From contig CAZFQL010000018.1 in assembly GCA_964520905.1 (NCBI GenBank), positions 1-64,000 of the forward strand: a stretch of DNA of 64,000 nucleotides, read 5' to 3'. Shown here piece after piece: positions 1-10,039 of this stretch. The DNA is from JAGVIE01 sp964520905 (lineage in GTDB: Bacteria > Bacteroidota > Ignavibacteria > UBA10030 > SZUA-254). The notes beneath the pieces are model-generated. The model saw only the letters and a list, made by a program, of their open reading frames with translations. It had not been told where the DNA came from and made no database searches. Made by a program: the position numbers and the translations under genes. Positions within the stretch are counted from its first letter, which is position 1; every line of letters starts with the position of its first letter.

Positions 1-2455
1 TCCCAATGAATGGTGACATGCCCAAATTCGTTAATGGACCTCCTCCGGCATTGGGCGCGCTTCCGCCAATATAATTTCCCGAAATAATATGTCCACCCCC
101 GGCATTAATCCGAATTCCTGTTAATGGAGTCAATTGTGGTACCACTTGATAAAATGAATTTCCTTGAATTATCCACCGATTACTATTCAGTAATATTCCA
201 TAACCTGTCCAGTTATAAATATTATTGTTTATGATTACATTCGAATCATTGTGCGCTCCGATAGTCCAATCAGAATAAATTGCTATCAGTGGCGCCCCAG
301 CAAAATCTGATCTATCTCTAATATCACAATTCGAAACAGTGTTAAAGCTATTACCTTTTATGCCCGCATAACCACCAAAGTAAACGGTACCTGTAAGTCC
401 AGATGTATTTTGACCTTCGATTTGGAGATATTGCAGTGTGTTATATGTTGCATCGTTATCAAGTTGAATTGCTGCGCCGATACTGTCTTTCCGCATATTA
501 CGGATAATCCAACCAATTGAAGTACCCGTACCTCCAGATCTTCCATCAAGGGTCATACGGTCGATACCGTCTAACTTTATCAGCGGGTATGTTGTATACG
601 GATGTGGAAATGGTTGACCAGCAGTAATAGTAGTAACACCGCTTGCCGGTCGAATTGTTACTGTCCAATTTCCACCTTGTGTCGTGTATTCATTAAAAAC
701 TATTGGAAATGTTTCTGTACCGCAACTATAACTATAGATTAATTCAAATATAGTATTTCCGGTAACAACTTTTTGACGTAACTCATTAGCTACTGTTGTG
801 AGATCGAGATACGTGCCTGTGATACCAACAGTGTACGTTCCTGATAGAGTCATAGTTGGAGAAACAAAGGAATCGATTGCCGCACGAACATTCGGTAATG
901 GTCCGATATTTTGTGTTGAAGGAAATCGTCCTGTCTTTTGAGCAGATCCAGTGTTCCTAAGTATTGTACGCATCGTTATAGGTGATATCTCTTTCCCATA
1001 GACTGATTCGAAACGGCTCTCCACCAATGCTACGGCAACTGCCACAACGGGTGACGCGCTGGACGTACCACAAAAACAGCTGTCATAATAATAGTCCCTT
1101 CCCTCCGCTGTGTACAACGCTGAGCAAAAAGGCAAAGTACCTGTGGTGGTAACCTTCTCTCCCCACCCTTGAAGACTGAGACGCGATCCATAATTCGAGA
1201 ACGAAAGCCTTGATCGCACAGTGTCACTTCCAGATCGCGATGCGGGTGCTGCTCCTGCACCCACAATGATTGCGCCGGAATTATTCTGAGGGAGAAATGG
1301 TGCGTGACCTGTATTATAAATTGAACTATCCAAGTTCCGGTAACCGTTTGCACCTGCTTCAACAACATGGAAACCATTTCCAATGGCTGTAATGATAATA
1401 TTATATAATGTGGAATTCCACTCAACAGGAACTAATCCTGTATCAACACCATTATTGAACGGTCCCCATTCTTGTTGCTCTAGCAAAAAAACATCACCGC
1501 GTGACAATTGAGTCATCGCATAAGTTAATGATACATCTAAAAACCAACCCGTATAAAAAGTGGGATCCGTCAACCATGTTGGTGCTACTTTAATTGTTGC
1601 ACCATATGCGGCACCTTTTGTTCCCCAACCATTATTCTTACTCGCTAAAACACCAAGTACTGCTGTGCCGTGGTTTGTGTCTGCAGCAGTCAGTGCAACT
1701 TCATTATATCCGAATGGCATCAATTTGCCAACACTGGATGGTAAATCCTGGTGGTTCAGATTCCACGCATATTCAAAATCACAGATCGTTACGTTCTGAC
1801 CGCTATCATTTAAAGACCACGCATAGTTAGCATCAATTCCATTAGTCGCAGGATTGAGATATCCTTGATAACTTTGGTAATTTCCTGGTAGTGGTAAGGG
1901 CGGTGGTAAATGGCGCGGTGATCCAAGTTCAACTTCTTCCAACGTATTGAGTTGATCGATCCATTCTTCAGGATTAACTCCTTCGGGGACAGTCAGGATA
2001 TAATAGTTGTTCAAATTTGCGATTGCACGGTTTAAATTGATTTCAGCATTTCTCCGTAGTCTGTGCATATCATATTCCATCCCGCCTGCCATCCGACTCC
2101 ATTTTCCACCTGTTTGTGATATTGTTTCGAAAATACTGGTAGCTGCTAACGTCTGCAAGCCTTTCCCGTTCCGTTCAGTTGGTATACCAGCCGTATTGAT
2201 ATCAATCAGAAGATCATCAATAAATTTTACTTCAATATGCCGTGGATCGTCAACCGATTGAAGTATCGTATGATCCGGTTTTTGAGGAAGTACGCGCTGT
2301 TGAAATGTGATCGGTTTAGATTGTTGCTCAAATTCAGAAATTGAGCCAGCAGCTTTCAACTCTTCATTTTGTTGCGCTATGGAGTTTCCAGTTAAACATA
2401 TGATTGCACAAAACAAATAGATTGAAATTGCAAGGATGAATTTTTGATATTTCAT
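1..2455 (-). CDS. Secreted S8 subtilase fused to a right-handed beta-helix region (partial, runs off left edge)
   Basis: The reading frame is open from the ATG at 2455 to the window edge, so the C-terminus is missing. It starts with a signal peptide (MKYQKFILAISIYLFCAI). The subtilisin catalytic residues are visible: Asp near residue 226 (VTICDFEYAW), His near 262 (DTNHGTAVLG) and Ser near 465 (CGTSSASPVV). After the protease domain, from about residue 600, the chain becomes Asn/Gly-rich with repeated rungs such as SNCDIRDRSDF and NNNIYNWTGYGILLNSNRW, typical of a parallel beta-helix. A T9SS sorting domain probably lies beyond the edge, as in its neighbours; that is inference. The role is probably extracellular proteolysis or adhesion. 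Confidence 0.88.
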   Translation of the reverse strand, partial: MKYQKFILAISIYLFCAIICLTGNSIAQQNEELKAAGSISEFEQQSKPITFQQRVLPQKPDHTILQSVDDPRHIEVKFIDDLLIDINTAGIPTERNGKGLQTLAATSIFETISQTGGKWSRMAGGMEYDMHRLRRNAEINLNRAIANLNNYYILTVPEGVNPEEWIDQLNTLEEVELGSPRHLPPPLPLPGNYQSYQGYLNPATNGIDANYAWSLNDSGQNVTICDFEYAWNLNHQDLPSSVGKLMPFGYNEVALTAADTNHGTAVLGVLASKNNGWGTKGAAYGATIKVAPTWLTDPTFYTGWFLDVSLTYAMTQLSRGDVFLLEQQEWGPFNNGVDTGLVPVEWNSTLYNIIITAIGNGFHVVEAGANGYRNLDSSIYNTGHAPFLPQNNSGAIIVGAGAAPASRSGSDTVRSRLSFSNYGSRLSLQGWGEKVTTTGTLPFCSALYTAEGRDYYYDSCFCGTSSASPVVAVAVALVESRFESVYGKEISPITMRTILRNTGSAQKTGRFPSTQNIGPLPNVRAAIDSFVSPTMTLSGTYTVGITGTYLDLTTVANELRQKVVTGNTIFELIYSYSCGTETFPIVFNEYTTQGGNWTVTIRPASGVTTITAGQPFPHPYTTYPLIKLDGIDRMTLDGRSGGTGTSIGWIIRNMRKDSIGAAIQLDNDATYNTLQYLQIEGQNTSGLTGTVYFGGYAGIKGNSFNTVSNCDIRDRSDFAGAPLIAIYSDWTIGAHNDSNVIINNNIYNWTGYGILLNSNRWIIQGNSFYQVVPQLTPLTGIRINAGGGHIISGNYIGGSAPNAGGGPLTNLGMSPFIG

Positions 2456-2506
2456 ACGATCCTCGATATTAGTAGTAATTTTATGATACTTATTTTATTT
2501 TTTATC

Positions 2507-2543
2507 TATATAAAAAAGGACAGCACTCATTAGACTGTCCTTC
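2507..2543 (-). terminator. Intrinsic terminator after the small T9SS cargo gene
   Basis: On the minus strand AAGGACAG and CTGTCCTT form an 8-bp stem with an 11-nt loop, followed directly by a T-run (TTTTTTATATA). It lies just after the stop codon at 2553 and before the subtilase start. Confidence 0.8.
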
Positions 2544-2552
2544 CAACATAAC

Positions 2553-3110
2553 CTACTTTACGAGCAGCATTTTCCGAACTTGTGAAAATTTCATTTTCGC
2601 ATCTCGAACACCTGTCGCATTTATCCTGTAAAAGTACACGCCACTCGCATAATTACTGGCATCCCAATCAATACTCTTATATCCTGCAGACTGTGTTTCA
2701 TCAACCATTGTTACCACTCCTCTGCCTAAAATGTCATATACCTTTATCATAACCCGTGATTCCAGAGGGAGTGAATAATTGATGATTGTCTTTGGGTTGA
2801 AGGGATTTGGGTAATTCTGCCAAAGCGAGTAGAATGTGGGAAGTTGCTCCTGATTTTTCACATCGACAACGGTATTTCTAAAAAGTGTATCGGCGAAGAA
2901 ACCGCTTATCACTTGTGTGTTGGATTGTTGCATAGTTCCGATAATATTTTGTCCAACAATCGACTGCACTACAGTCTGGGCTTCAATTGATTTTGCATAA
3001 CCCATATTAAAAGAATACCATCGGACCTGACTATTTTGGCATAATGCGCCAAGAGTAAAAATTAAAAGTATTAACCCAATCAAAATAATCTTCGAAATAT
3101 TCCTGTTCAT
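2553..3110 (-). CDS. Small secreted protein with T9SS C-terminal sorting domain
   Basis: 185 aa. The N-terminal signal peptide (MNRNISKIILIGLILLIFTL) ends near residue 24. A short middle segment (residues 30-80) has the SIVGQNIIGTMQQ...ISGFF pattern often seen in small FCB secreted proteins. The last 90 residues form a classic sorting domain: WQNYPNPFNPKTIINYSLP, then VYDILGR, GVYFYRI and a terminal KMLLVK. Such domains direct export across the outer membrane by the type IX system. The start codon follows a good ribosome site (TTGAGGAG). With so little besides the sorting domain, its own function is unknown. Confidence 0.85.
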   Translation of the reverse strand: MNRNISKIILIGLILLIFTLGALCQNSQVRWYSFNMGYAKSIEAQTVVQSIVGQNIIGTMQQSNTQVISGFFADTLFRNTVVDVKNQEQLPTFYSLWQNYPNPFNPKTIINYSLPLESRVMIKVYDILGRGVVTMVDETQSAGYKSIDWDASNYASGVYFYRINATGVRDAKMKFSQVRKMLLVK

Positions 3111-3146
3111 TTTATAATTCTCCTCAAGTTTTATAACGTGTCCTAT

Positions 3147-4493
3147 TCACTTTGGTCGACCTACTATTATGAAATAAAAAGCACAATAGCCCTGACCTCT
3201 TCCATCCGTGATGGCCTCAGTATATGTTCTTACCTGGCACGAGGAATCCGTCATTGCTGCTTCATCCAACTGTATTATAAAATTCCGATCAGAAACTGCG
3301 GTTACTATGGGTGCATATGTTTCAAATTTCTTATCGTAAATTATCTTATAGGTACCTGTGCCGAGTTCTGCGGCAGATTTGATACCAAAATGTGGGCCGA
3401 GCTCTCCATGCGCACCGACATAGCCCCATGCATAGATTATATTATCGCGGCTTAGCATACCATCCTCAGGTATTGCGTCATTTCCAAGGTTTTGAGTTAC
3501 CTGAACTGTTTGAGCTTTGACCTCTCCATTAACTTCGAGTTGTTTGGTAGGATTCTCAGTCCCAATTCCCACATTCCCATTGCCGAGGAACAATTTACCC
3601 CATGACGATGCATTTCTATCATACACTTGTATGATGCCTTCATTATTATCTGAATTATATCCGAATTCTAATCCCTCACCCGTGGTTGGCCATGTAAAAT
3701 CATTAATACGAAGACCCCCTTTAATATCAAGTCGTGTTTGTGGAGAAGCGGTACCGATACCCATATAGCCATTGTTAATAATCCGCATTCGCTCGATAGA
3801 GCTTACCCTGAATGTCATTGCATCTGTTCCTAGATATCCGATCTGGCCAGGAGTATTATCCGTGGATGTTGTAAAATTAATCGTACCGAGATAATTAGCA
3901 CTTACAAGCCCACTTTTCAACAGTAGTGCTGAACCATTCAAGTTAGCTGTGCTGGTTAACCGTGCAACAGCTTGATTACCTGATATGTCGATGTGATACG
4001 AAGGGGTATTAGTTCCTATTCCTACATGTCCACTGCTACGGTAGATATCTGTCCCTGAAGTCCTCCATTGTGTATCGGCGACACTCATTATTCCTACTTT
4101 TGCTGTGTCCGCCCAACGTGAATTCATACTGTACCCAACACTCGTTAGTGGAATACGAGGCGACAACTCCGGATCGGCTCCGACCTGGATGCTCAACCAA
4201 TACGGCTTGTCGAACTTAACGGATTCGTCGAACGGCGTTGGATCACCAAGGATCGTACTGAACAATCCTCTTGAAGTTTGCAAAGACTTAGTGTCTGACC
4301 AAATTGCACTCCCGCCCGATAACGTTTGATACAAACGGAACGTAACACTGTACGTTGCATCTGGTTTCGGATTTCCTAAATTATCCGTCAGCACACCCTG
4401 ATAAGATAATGTGCGGGGAATTTGTGCTTGCAGGTAACAAGTCACGATTAATAAGAGAAGCGTGACGAAGAAAATAGCAAAATATCGTTTCAT
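3147..4493 (-). CDS. Secreted tail-fibre-like protein with GIGT-P repeats
   Basis: 448 aa with a signal peptide (residues 1-23, ending LQAQ). The N-terminal 100 residues (IPRTLSYQGVLTDNLGNP...FRLY) are a beta-sandwich-like module found at the start of many FCB surface proteins. Repeated motifs of the form VGIGTxxP-xxLDI (near residues 156, 246 and 308) resemble phage tail-fibre shafts. The C-terminus (from about residue 340) looks like an intramolecular-chaperone or trimerisation tail. No sorting domain is present, so its surface route is unclear. The ATG is preceded by AAAGGAG. Probably a structural surface fibre; substrate or partner unknown. Confidence 0.7.
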   Translation of the reverse strand: MKRYFAIFFVTLLLLIVTCYLQAQIPRTLSYQGVLTDNLGNPKPDATYSVTFRLYQTLSGGSAIWSDTKSLQTSRGLFSTILGDPTPFDESVKFDKPYWLSIQVGADPELSPRIPLTSVGYSMNSRWADTAKVGIMSVADTQWRTSGTDIYRSSGHVGIGTNTPSYHIDISGNQAVARLTSTANLNGSALLLKSGLVSANYLGTINFTTSTDNTPGQIGYLGTDAMTFRVSSIERMRIINNGYMGIGTASPQTRLDIKGGLRINDFTWPTTGEGLEFGYNSDNNEGIIQVYDRNASSWGKLFLGNGNVGIGTENPTKQLEVNGEVKAQTVQVTQNLGNDAIPEDGMLSRDNIIYAWGYVGAHGELGPHFGIKSAAELGTGTYKIIYDKKFETYAPIVTAVSDRNFIIQLDEAAMTDSSCQVRTYTEAITDGRGQGYCAFYFIIVGRPK

Positions 4494-4536
4494 TTGGAAC
4501 TCCTTTCGTAATAGTGTTAGAGCTGTAATAAATATC

Positions 4537-5802
4537 TTATTCCCTCAAAAGTTTATTGTCTTCGATCGTGATATCAGGACGATTAATAGAACCAGGAGGA
4601 AATATGTCTAATCCGGTTGATTGAATAAACGTGTTTTCTCTAATTGTGACAATACTGCATTGAATGTTGCCAGCTATATCTGTTGATAATTCTATTGAGT
4701 GTTCTTCAGTGTTTTTAATGAAATTATTTTCGATAATAACATTTATGGGTGATAATAATCTAATACCTTTTCGCTGTGTTGTATCTATTATGTTTCCAAT
4801 AATTTTTACATTTTCAATATCTGTAATAACATCGATACCTTCATACGTTCCACCACAATCTCCATGTAAGCCGCGAATCAAACCTGTCCGTTTTATAATG
4901 TTGTTTTTAATGACAACATTTTCAATACGGACGTCGGGGTATTCTGCTCCATGAGCTATACTTATTCCAGTATGTCCGATATCGCTGATAATATTACCGC
5001 GAATTTTAATGTTTTTCCCTGCTTGTGAATTAATACCACTCCATTTACATCGAGATATTTTGTTATTCATAACAACAATATTTTTTATGTGTATATCGTT
5101 ATTATCTAAGTCGGTTGGTTTTATACCGGTCCTATCAACGTTATCAATAGTGTTAGCCGCAATAATTAGATTGTCAGCATTTACAATCATACCGTTTCCG
5201 TACGGATGATCGTAATTGATATTCTTAATGATATTTCCAATTATCATCACGTTGGAGTTAACTGGTGGCTTATCCGATTGAGTGAAAATGGCATCCATAA
5301 AGCAGTCATAAAACTCATTATTTACAATAGATATGTGCTGACTGTGATCAAAATTTATTGAAGATGTCGATACCTCACGAAAATTACACCCTCTGATCAT
5401 AATATTATGGGAATCTTGAATATCAATTGGTGTATAATATTTTCTAGGAGTAAAAGAATTCCACGTACCATATCTATCTGGTAATTTTTCAAGGTATCTT
5501 CTATTACCGTCAAATGATAATCCTTCTATTGTAATATTATTACAATTATTAAAATGGAACATTTGAGTTCCATCCCTAGTGTTGACTGGTAAGCCATCAA
5601 TAAATTTTAAAGTTCCGTTGCCCAAGATTTTTATATCATTCCAATTGATAATCTTGACTGTTCCTGAAATCAAATACGTACCCTTTGGGATATAAATTGA
5701 ATTCCCTCGGTTACTCTCATCTTGGAAGAAATCTTGTAGGATACGCGTTGCATCCTCATTGTTTTGTGCGCCATGATCTCTTATATTTATCAATTCGGGC
5801 AT
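4537..5802 (-). CDS. Right-handed parallel beta-helix protein, pectate-lyase-3 type, no signal peptide
   Basis: 421 aa. The start MPELINIRDHGAQNNEDATRI resembles the N-cap of Pectate_lyase_3 / GH28-like proteins and phage tailspikes. The rest is about 14 rungs with V-I-x-N-N-I spacing (NVMIIGNIIKNIN, IIAANTIDNVD, IVVMNNKISRC, VVIKNNIIKR). No signal peptide or membrane segment is evident, although its neighbours are all secreted. No sorting domain is present. The start follows AAGGAG. Catalytic residues cannot be assigned. It may be a carbohydrate lyase, an isomerase or a structural spike; specificity is unknown. Confidence 0.75.
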   Translation of the reverse strand: MPELINIRDHGAQNNEDATRILQDFFQDESNRGNSIYIPKGTYLISGTVKIINWNDIKILGNGTLKFIDGLPVNTRDGTQMFHFNNCNNITIEGLSFDGNRRYLEKLPDRYGTWNSFTPRKYYTPIDIQDSHNIMIRGCNFREVSTSSINFDHSQHISIVNNEFYDCFMDAIFTQSDKPPVNSNVMIIGNIIKNINYDHPYGNGMIVNADNLIIAANTIDNVDRTGIKPTDLDNNDIHIKNIVVMNNKISRCKWSGINSQAGKNIKIRGNIISDIGHTGISIAHGAEYPDVRIENVVIKNNIIKRTGLIRGLHGDCGGTYEGIDVITDIENVKIIGNIIDTTQRKGIRLLSPINVIIENNFIKNTEEHSIELSTDIAGNIQCSIVTIRENTFIQSTGLDIFPPGSINRPDITIEDNKLLRE

Positions 5803-6004
5803 AGTTGAATCTCCTTATAATACTGTCAGTGGCACTGTTCCAACCCGACATATGGCTGGCGGGCACACCGTGACACTGAAATTAGTTACGTTCATCATCC
5901 TTAACGTCGTTCAGTGGTTCAGGACGTCCTTGTTTTAAGTCTTCATAAAAAACTCTATAAAATAATTTTTCCGTTTACACATTTATCGATTGAATCATGG
6001 GATT

Positions 6005-6052
6005 AGAAAACTTCCCGAAGGTTATCTCGTTCAATCATAGTAAACCTTCGGG
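6005..6052 (-). terminator. Terminator after the 1256-aa peptidase gene
   Basis: A perfect 10-bp stem (CCCGAAGGTT with AACCTTCGGG) closes a roughly 19-nt loop, just downstream of the stop codon at 6066. It is followed on the minus strand by AAGTTTTC, a weak T-tract. Confidence 0.65.
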
Positions 6053-6065
6053 AGGTTTACCTTAT

Positions 6066-9000
6066 TTATCTCAGCAAAAGAAGTTTCTTTGTCTCGACAA
6101 ATGACCCCGCCCGTAATCGGTAGAAATACAAACCGCTCGGTAGCTTATTAGCATTGAACGATACCACCTTGTAACCAATATCCTGCAACTCATCAACTAA
6201 GGTTGCTATTTCTTGACCAAGAATGTTGTATATCTTCAACGTAACCCAACTTTGAACCGGCAACTGGTAGCGGATAACTGTTGACGGATTGAACGGGTTT
6301 GGATAGTTTTGCTCCATTGAGAATTGCTTTGGCAATTCAACTGATGAAACAGGTAATAATCGGAGTTTAATTTCTGATTTCAAATCTCGGATCTCGAACT
6401 TGTTCACATCACTAAGTTTTATTTCCTTTCCATCGATTATCAATGAAGGAACATATCCTGTTGCCTTCAATGATTTCCACTCGATACTAACTGGAAGTGC
6501 TAATGATGAAATCAAAATCGGAATATCACGTATGCTGTTGTCGTAATATTCAACATAACGCCCAGAGGCAAAACGAGCATCGAATCCACCTATAGGCGGC
6601 ACTGGGGGTAATTCTGAATGTTTGATTAATGAATTTACCTTATCGAGCATTCCGAAGTAAAGAATTCTCTCTCTGCCCTTTGCATCAGTTATTTTTAGAT
6701 GGTCTATCTGATTAAGTAGCTCACTTGTTTTATTAGCCAATGCAGTACGCGATAATAAGTATGACTTCTTAAAAATTAACTGACCGGCTTTATTAGTTTT
6801 GATCCAGTACCCTGATCCGGGGAACAACGTGTCTGCTTCCTTATATGTTCCATCATAACCGAAATAGGTTGAAAGCACCATATCGCTCGGATTTTTTCCG
6901 ATCTCGCCGATATCTATTGGTACCGACAGTGAACCGATCATATTCCAGCCCAATGCAATATCGATGGTGTCATCGAGGAATTGCGAACCGCGGAATTCTA
7001 CATCCTGGGAGCCGTTAAACTTTACCCAATATCCGACACAGTTATTGAGCGTATCTCGGGTTTCATACGATGTCGTATATGTAAAAGCTTCTGATACTGC
7101 AGTGGGAAATAGTGCTGTCTTCCAGAGGGAATCTGTTACCACCGGCACCGATACCATATTCCAACCATCTAACATTGAGATATTCATTCTACTAAAGACA
7201 ACTCTCACTGTGGCAAATGATGTATCCTTAAATGTCGGATCTGAAACCGATTTAGCAATCAACCAAATAGTATCGATCGTTCCGACCGTCATATCTAATG
7301 AAATAGAAACCCGGATATCAACATTCTTTTCCTCATTAGCCGTAAGTGAAAACGCTGAATCAGCTGGCGATAATATCCAACCACGACTATCGGAAACATG
7401 GAAGGAAAGCGTATCCCAACCGTTGCTTGTATTTTTAATCGTGAATGTAACCGGTACGGTTGTATTTACACCTCCGCTATCGTTTGCAACTGTTGCAACG
7501 TCTACACCTTTTGTAAGGTAACCGAGGAAGAAAGGAGATAGATATGCATTGGGATAAATAGCAGATATTATCCAGGTATTACCGATACGTTTTGCTGTAC
7601 TGTTTTGAGATAATGTGTGGTAATATGATCCATTCCAATGAATAACTCTTATCTCACTTGTATCCAATTCCGCAGCAACTCGCTCCGATTCATCGAACAT
7701 TGCATTAATGTACGCCGTGTATTGTCCTTGTGTACATCCGGTCTGAGCGAAACTGTACCATCGCTTGACTGATGGACATCCCAATTCGACAAGTCCTGCA
7801 CTGCTATATGGACTTCCGGCAGGCACTGTTACCTGGCAATGGCCAAATGGAAATGGGTTCAATGGATCATTGATACCTAATATGCTAATTGCATATCCAT
7901 CCGAAGTTGTGAAGAACATTGGCGGTGTACCAAGACCTTGTCTATGGGTATAAGGACCATTAACACTTACAGCAGTATCTACCTCGTAAAATGCTTGCCC
8001 AACATCAGCACGACCATATCCATAGGTATTGTCGAATCCAGCAGAACCGAGATCAATTGCGGTACGTTCAAATTTCGAATGAACATTAGCGGGTGTCATT
8101 AATTTATTCCAGGAGAGCAACAATGCTGCCATACCAGCAACGTGCGGTGCTGATGCTGATGTTCCAAAGAAAGGTGACCCAAATCCACCGACTCCGGTTA
8201 CTTGTACACCGTCAACCGCGACAATATCTGGTTTCTGCCTACTAACAAAGGCGGGCCAATAAACATCATAATTACCCAATGAGCTGAATGATTCGATCGC
8301 TGTTATATTATTTTGAGGTACGGCACCCACCGCAATAACTTCAGGAACACCGGGCTGACCCCAAATACTATTCTGTGGTGTCCAGTATTCCACGATGCTG
8401 CATCCACTGAGATATAACCCTAAAAGCTTCGATGGTGGTTTTGGTATTGTATCACGATGATTTATTACCACATTAACTACCGTCGGGGTGCCTTCATAAT
8501 TCTTCCACGAAACTTTTTCCCACGGATTCTGAAAACCAGTCTGCGATCCTGCACCCATTATACCTGTTAGATTATTTATAAGGGCTGCATCGTAGAGATA
8601 AAGATCGTAATCATCTTTTGATGCTCCCCACGGATCAGGTGAGATAAGTGAAGGATCTGCCCATTCAAGAACTACAGTTAATGTTTTCCCCGGAGGAATA
8701 GTAACTGCCAAACCGGGATCTAATTGTCCTGGAATCGGATCGAAATTATGGAGGTCATCCCAATTGGCTGGAGGGTATCCCGCAGGTATGGGTCCGTTTG
8801 GTAATGGTTTATTTTCTTTAACATTCGACGGCAGGTTAATATCATTATACATCGCTTGATAGTGTGAGCGACTTATCGGATTCATTGGAGTACCAGGACC
8901 ATCTGCAAAATTCCCTGCCGAACTTATATAAACAACACCGGTATCATTTGCCCATTTTGCTGCTTCTGCAACTGTTCCAATCGTTGCTGGTGTTCCGTCC

Positions 9001-9836
9001 TCGAACATCGGTTGATTGTACCAATACAAATCATCGACAATAATTTTACAATTTTTTTCTCTTACCAATCGTTTTATCGCATCTACGTGCGCAGCACTGC
9101 CGGCAAGATCATGTAAGGCACCATAGAAAAATAAATTCACATTGGGTGCAAGATCATAGATTATCTCCATCATGGCGGTACCCTCGTCTCCGAGTCCCAT
9201 TTTATTCCCAGCCGGTGGAAGAAAAGTGAAGTTTGCTGCTCCAAATGTTGGAGGTAAATCACCGGAAAGTACTGACTGTCCAAAACTTACACAGCCATCC
9301 GAGATAACACCGACATTCACACTATCACCCATTATTAAAAGATCTGAGCGAATATCTTTAGCATGATGAATACTGTCACCTTCGGTTGTTACTGAGCCGA
9401 TATTAAGCCCACCACCTGTGATTTCATTCACCAATCTCACTTCATCTAACTTTGCGACCTCTTCTATCTTATCGATCGGCATATACACCGAGATAAGTTT
9501 CGCATCATTAAGTGAGATAAGAATATTTCCACCTAATCCCTCGAGCTGATTTGTGAGAGCCGGAGAAACATTGTACACATCGAGCAGTAAACCGATTCTT
9601 CCTTGCTCATCGAAACGAATAAGAGGGCTGTTGAATCGCTGAGGCAAGTTCATGAGATGTGCATTTTTTGAATCTACCCCTTCATTCTGTAATACATTTA
9701 TCATTGCAGTAACTACAGGTGATATTTTATCCAGATATGAAGAAGTGTGTTGCTGAATTTGCCCGTGTAAAGTTAAATTGCTAATCAATAATACGAGTGT
9801 GACCCAGCAACCAAGAAATAATTTATTATTACGCAT
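6066..9836 (-). CDS. Large secreted S8-like peptidase with Glu in place of the catalytic His; T9SS cargo
   Basis: 1256 aa with a signal peptide (about 1-26). The peptidase domain shows Asp180 (GVISDGC), Ser560 (FFGTSASAPHVAG) and, where subtilases have HGT, the sequence DEGTAMMEI with Glu218. Asp268/269 (IIVDDL) sit near the oxyanion position. This Ser-Glu-Asp pattern recalls sedolisins (S53) and a known DEG-type subset of S8. An insertion of about 150 residues (310-470) lies before the Ser. A CARDB-like segment (about 800-890), a double GWNMI/GYW module and a sorting domain (QNYPNPFNP...KKLLLLR) follow. It starts after AAAGGAG and ends at a terminator. Likely a secreted protease; activity unproven. 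Confidence 0.87.
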   Translation of the reverse strand: MRNNKLFLGCWVTLVLLISNLTLHGQIQQHTSSYLDKISPVVTAMINVLQNEGVDSKNAHLMNLPQRFNSPLIRFDEQGRIGLLLDVYNVSPALTNQLEGLGGNILISLNDAKLISVYMPIDKIEEVAKLDEVRLVNEITGGGLNIGSVTTEGDSIHHAKDIRSDLLIMGDSVNVGVISDGCVSFGQSVLSGDLPPTFGAANFTFLPPAGNKMGLGDEGTAMMEIIYDLAPNVNLFFYGALHDLAGSAAHVDAIKRLVREKNCKIIVDDLYWYNQPMFEDGTPATIGTVAEAAKWANDTGVVYISSAGNFADGPGTPMNPISRSHYQAMYNDINLPSNVKENKPLPNGPIPAGYPPANWDDLHNFDPIPGQLDPGLAVTIPPGKTLTVVLEWADPSLISPDPWGASKDDYDLYLYDAALINNLTGIMGAGSQTGFQNPWEKVSWKNYEGTPTVVNVVINHRDTIPKPPSKLLGLYLSGCSIVEYWTPQNSIWGQPGVPEVIAVGAVPQNNITAIESFSSLGNYDVYWPAFVSRQKPDIVAVDGVQVTGVGGFGSPFFGTSASAPHVAGMAALLLSWNKLMTPANVHSKFERTAIDLGSAGFDNTYGYGRADVGQAFYEVDTAVSVNGPYTHRQGLGTPPMFFTTSDGYAISILGINDPLNPFPFGHCQVTVPAGSPYSSAGLVELGCPSVKRWYSFAQTGCTQGQYTAYINAMFDESERVAAELDTSEIRVIHWNGSYYHTLSQNSTAKRIGNTWIISAIYPNAYLSPFFLGYLTKGVDVATVANDSGGVNTTVPVTFTIKNTSNGWDTLSFHVSDSRGWILSPADSAFSLTANEEKNVDIRVSISLDMTVGTIDTIWLIAKSVSDPTFKDTSFATVRVVFSRMNISMLDGWNMVSVPVVTDSLWKTALFPTAVSEAFTYTTSYETRDTLNNCVGYWVKFNGSQDVEFRGSQFLDDTIDIALGWNMIGSLSVPIDIGEIGKNPSDMVLSTYFGYDGTYKEADTLFPGSGYWIKTNKAGQLIFKKSYLLSRTALANKTSELLNQIDHLKITDAKGRERILYFGMLDKVNSLIKHSELPPVPPIGGFDARFASGRYVEYYDNSIRDIPILISSLALPVSIEWKSLKATGYVPSLIIDGKEIKLSDVNKFEIRDLKSEIKLRLLPVSSVELPKQFSMEQNYPNPFNPSTVIRYQLPVQSWVTLKIYNILGQEIATLVDELQDIGYKVVSFNANKLPSGLYFYRLRAGSFVETKKLLLLR

Positions 9837-10039
9837 TGATACACGCTCCTTTCCAGGAATGTTGTTACAACAGATAACGTTATATTATATTATGATTACA
9901 ACCCATACGTCTTTTGAGTAGTTTACATTATTAATATACTCACGTATGAATCAAGAACTATTGGAATGACGCTTTATCGTGGTCGACTGCTGTGGGATAA
10001 GTAAATCGGTAGCTTGCTTAATCGTATGATAATGGAAAA

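Noticed and set aside
1..2455. Apparent lack of a long reading frame at the left edge, suggesting a broken gene
   Set aside because: The minus-strand frame is continuous from the ATG at 2455 to base 1 with all catalytic motifs, so the gene is simply cut by the window.
5815..5898. 27-codon minus-strand ORF before the beta-helix gene
   Set aside because: Its stop overlaps the downstream ribosome site, which is suggestive, but the peptide has no leader-like codons and no attenuator hairpin follows.
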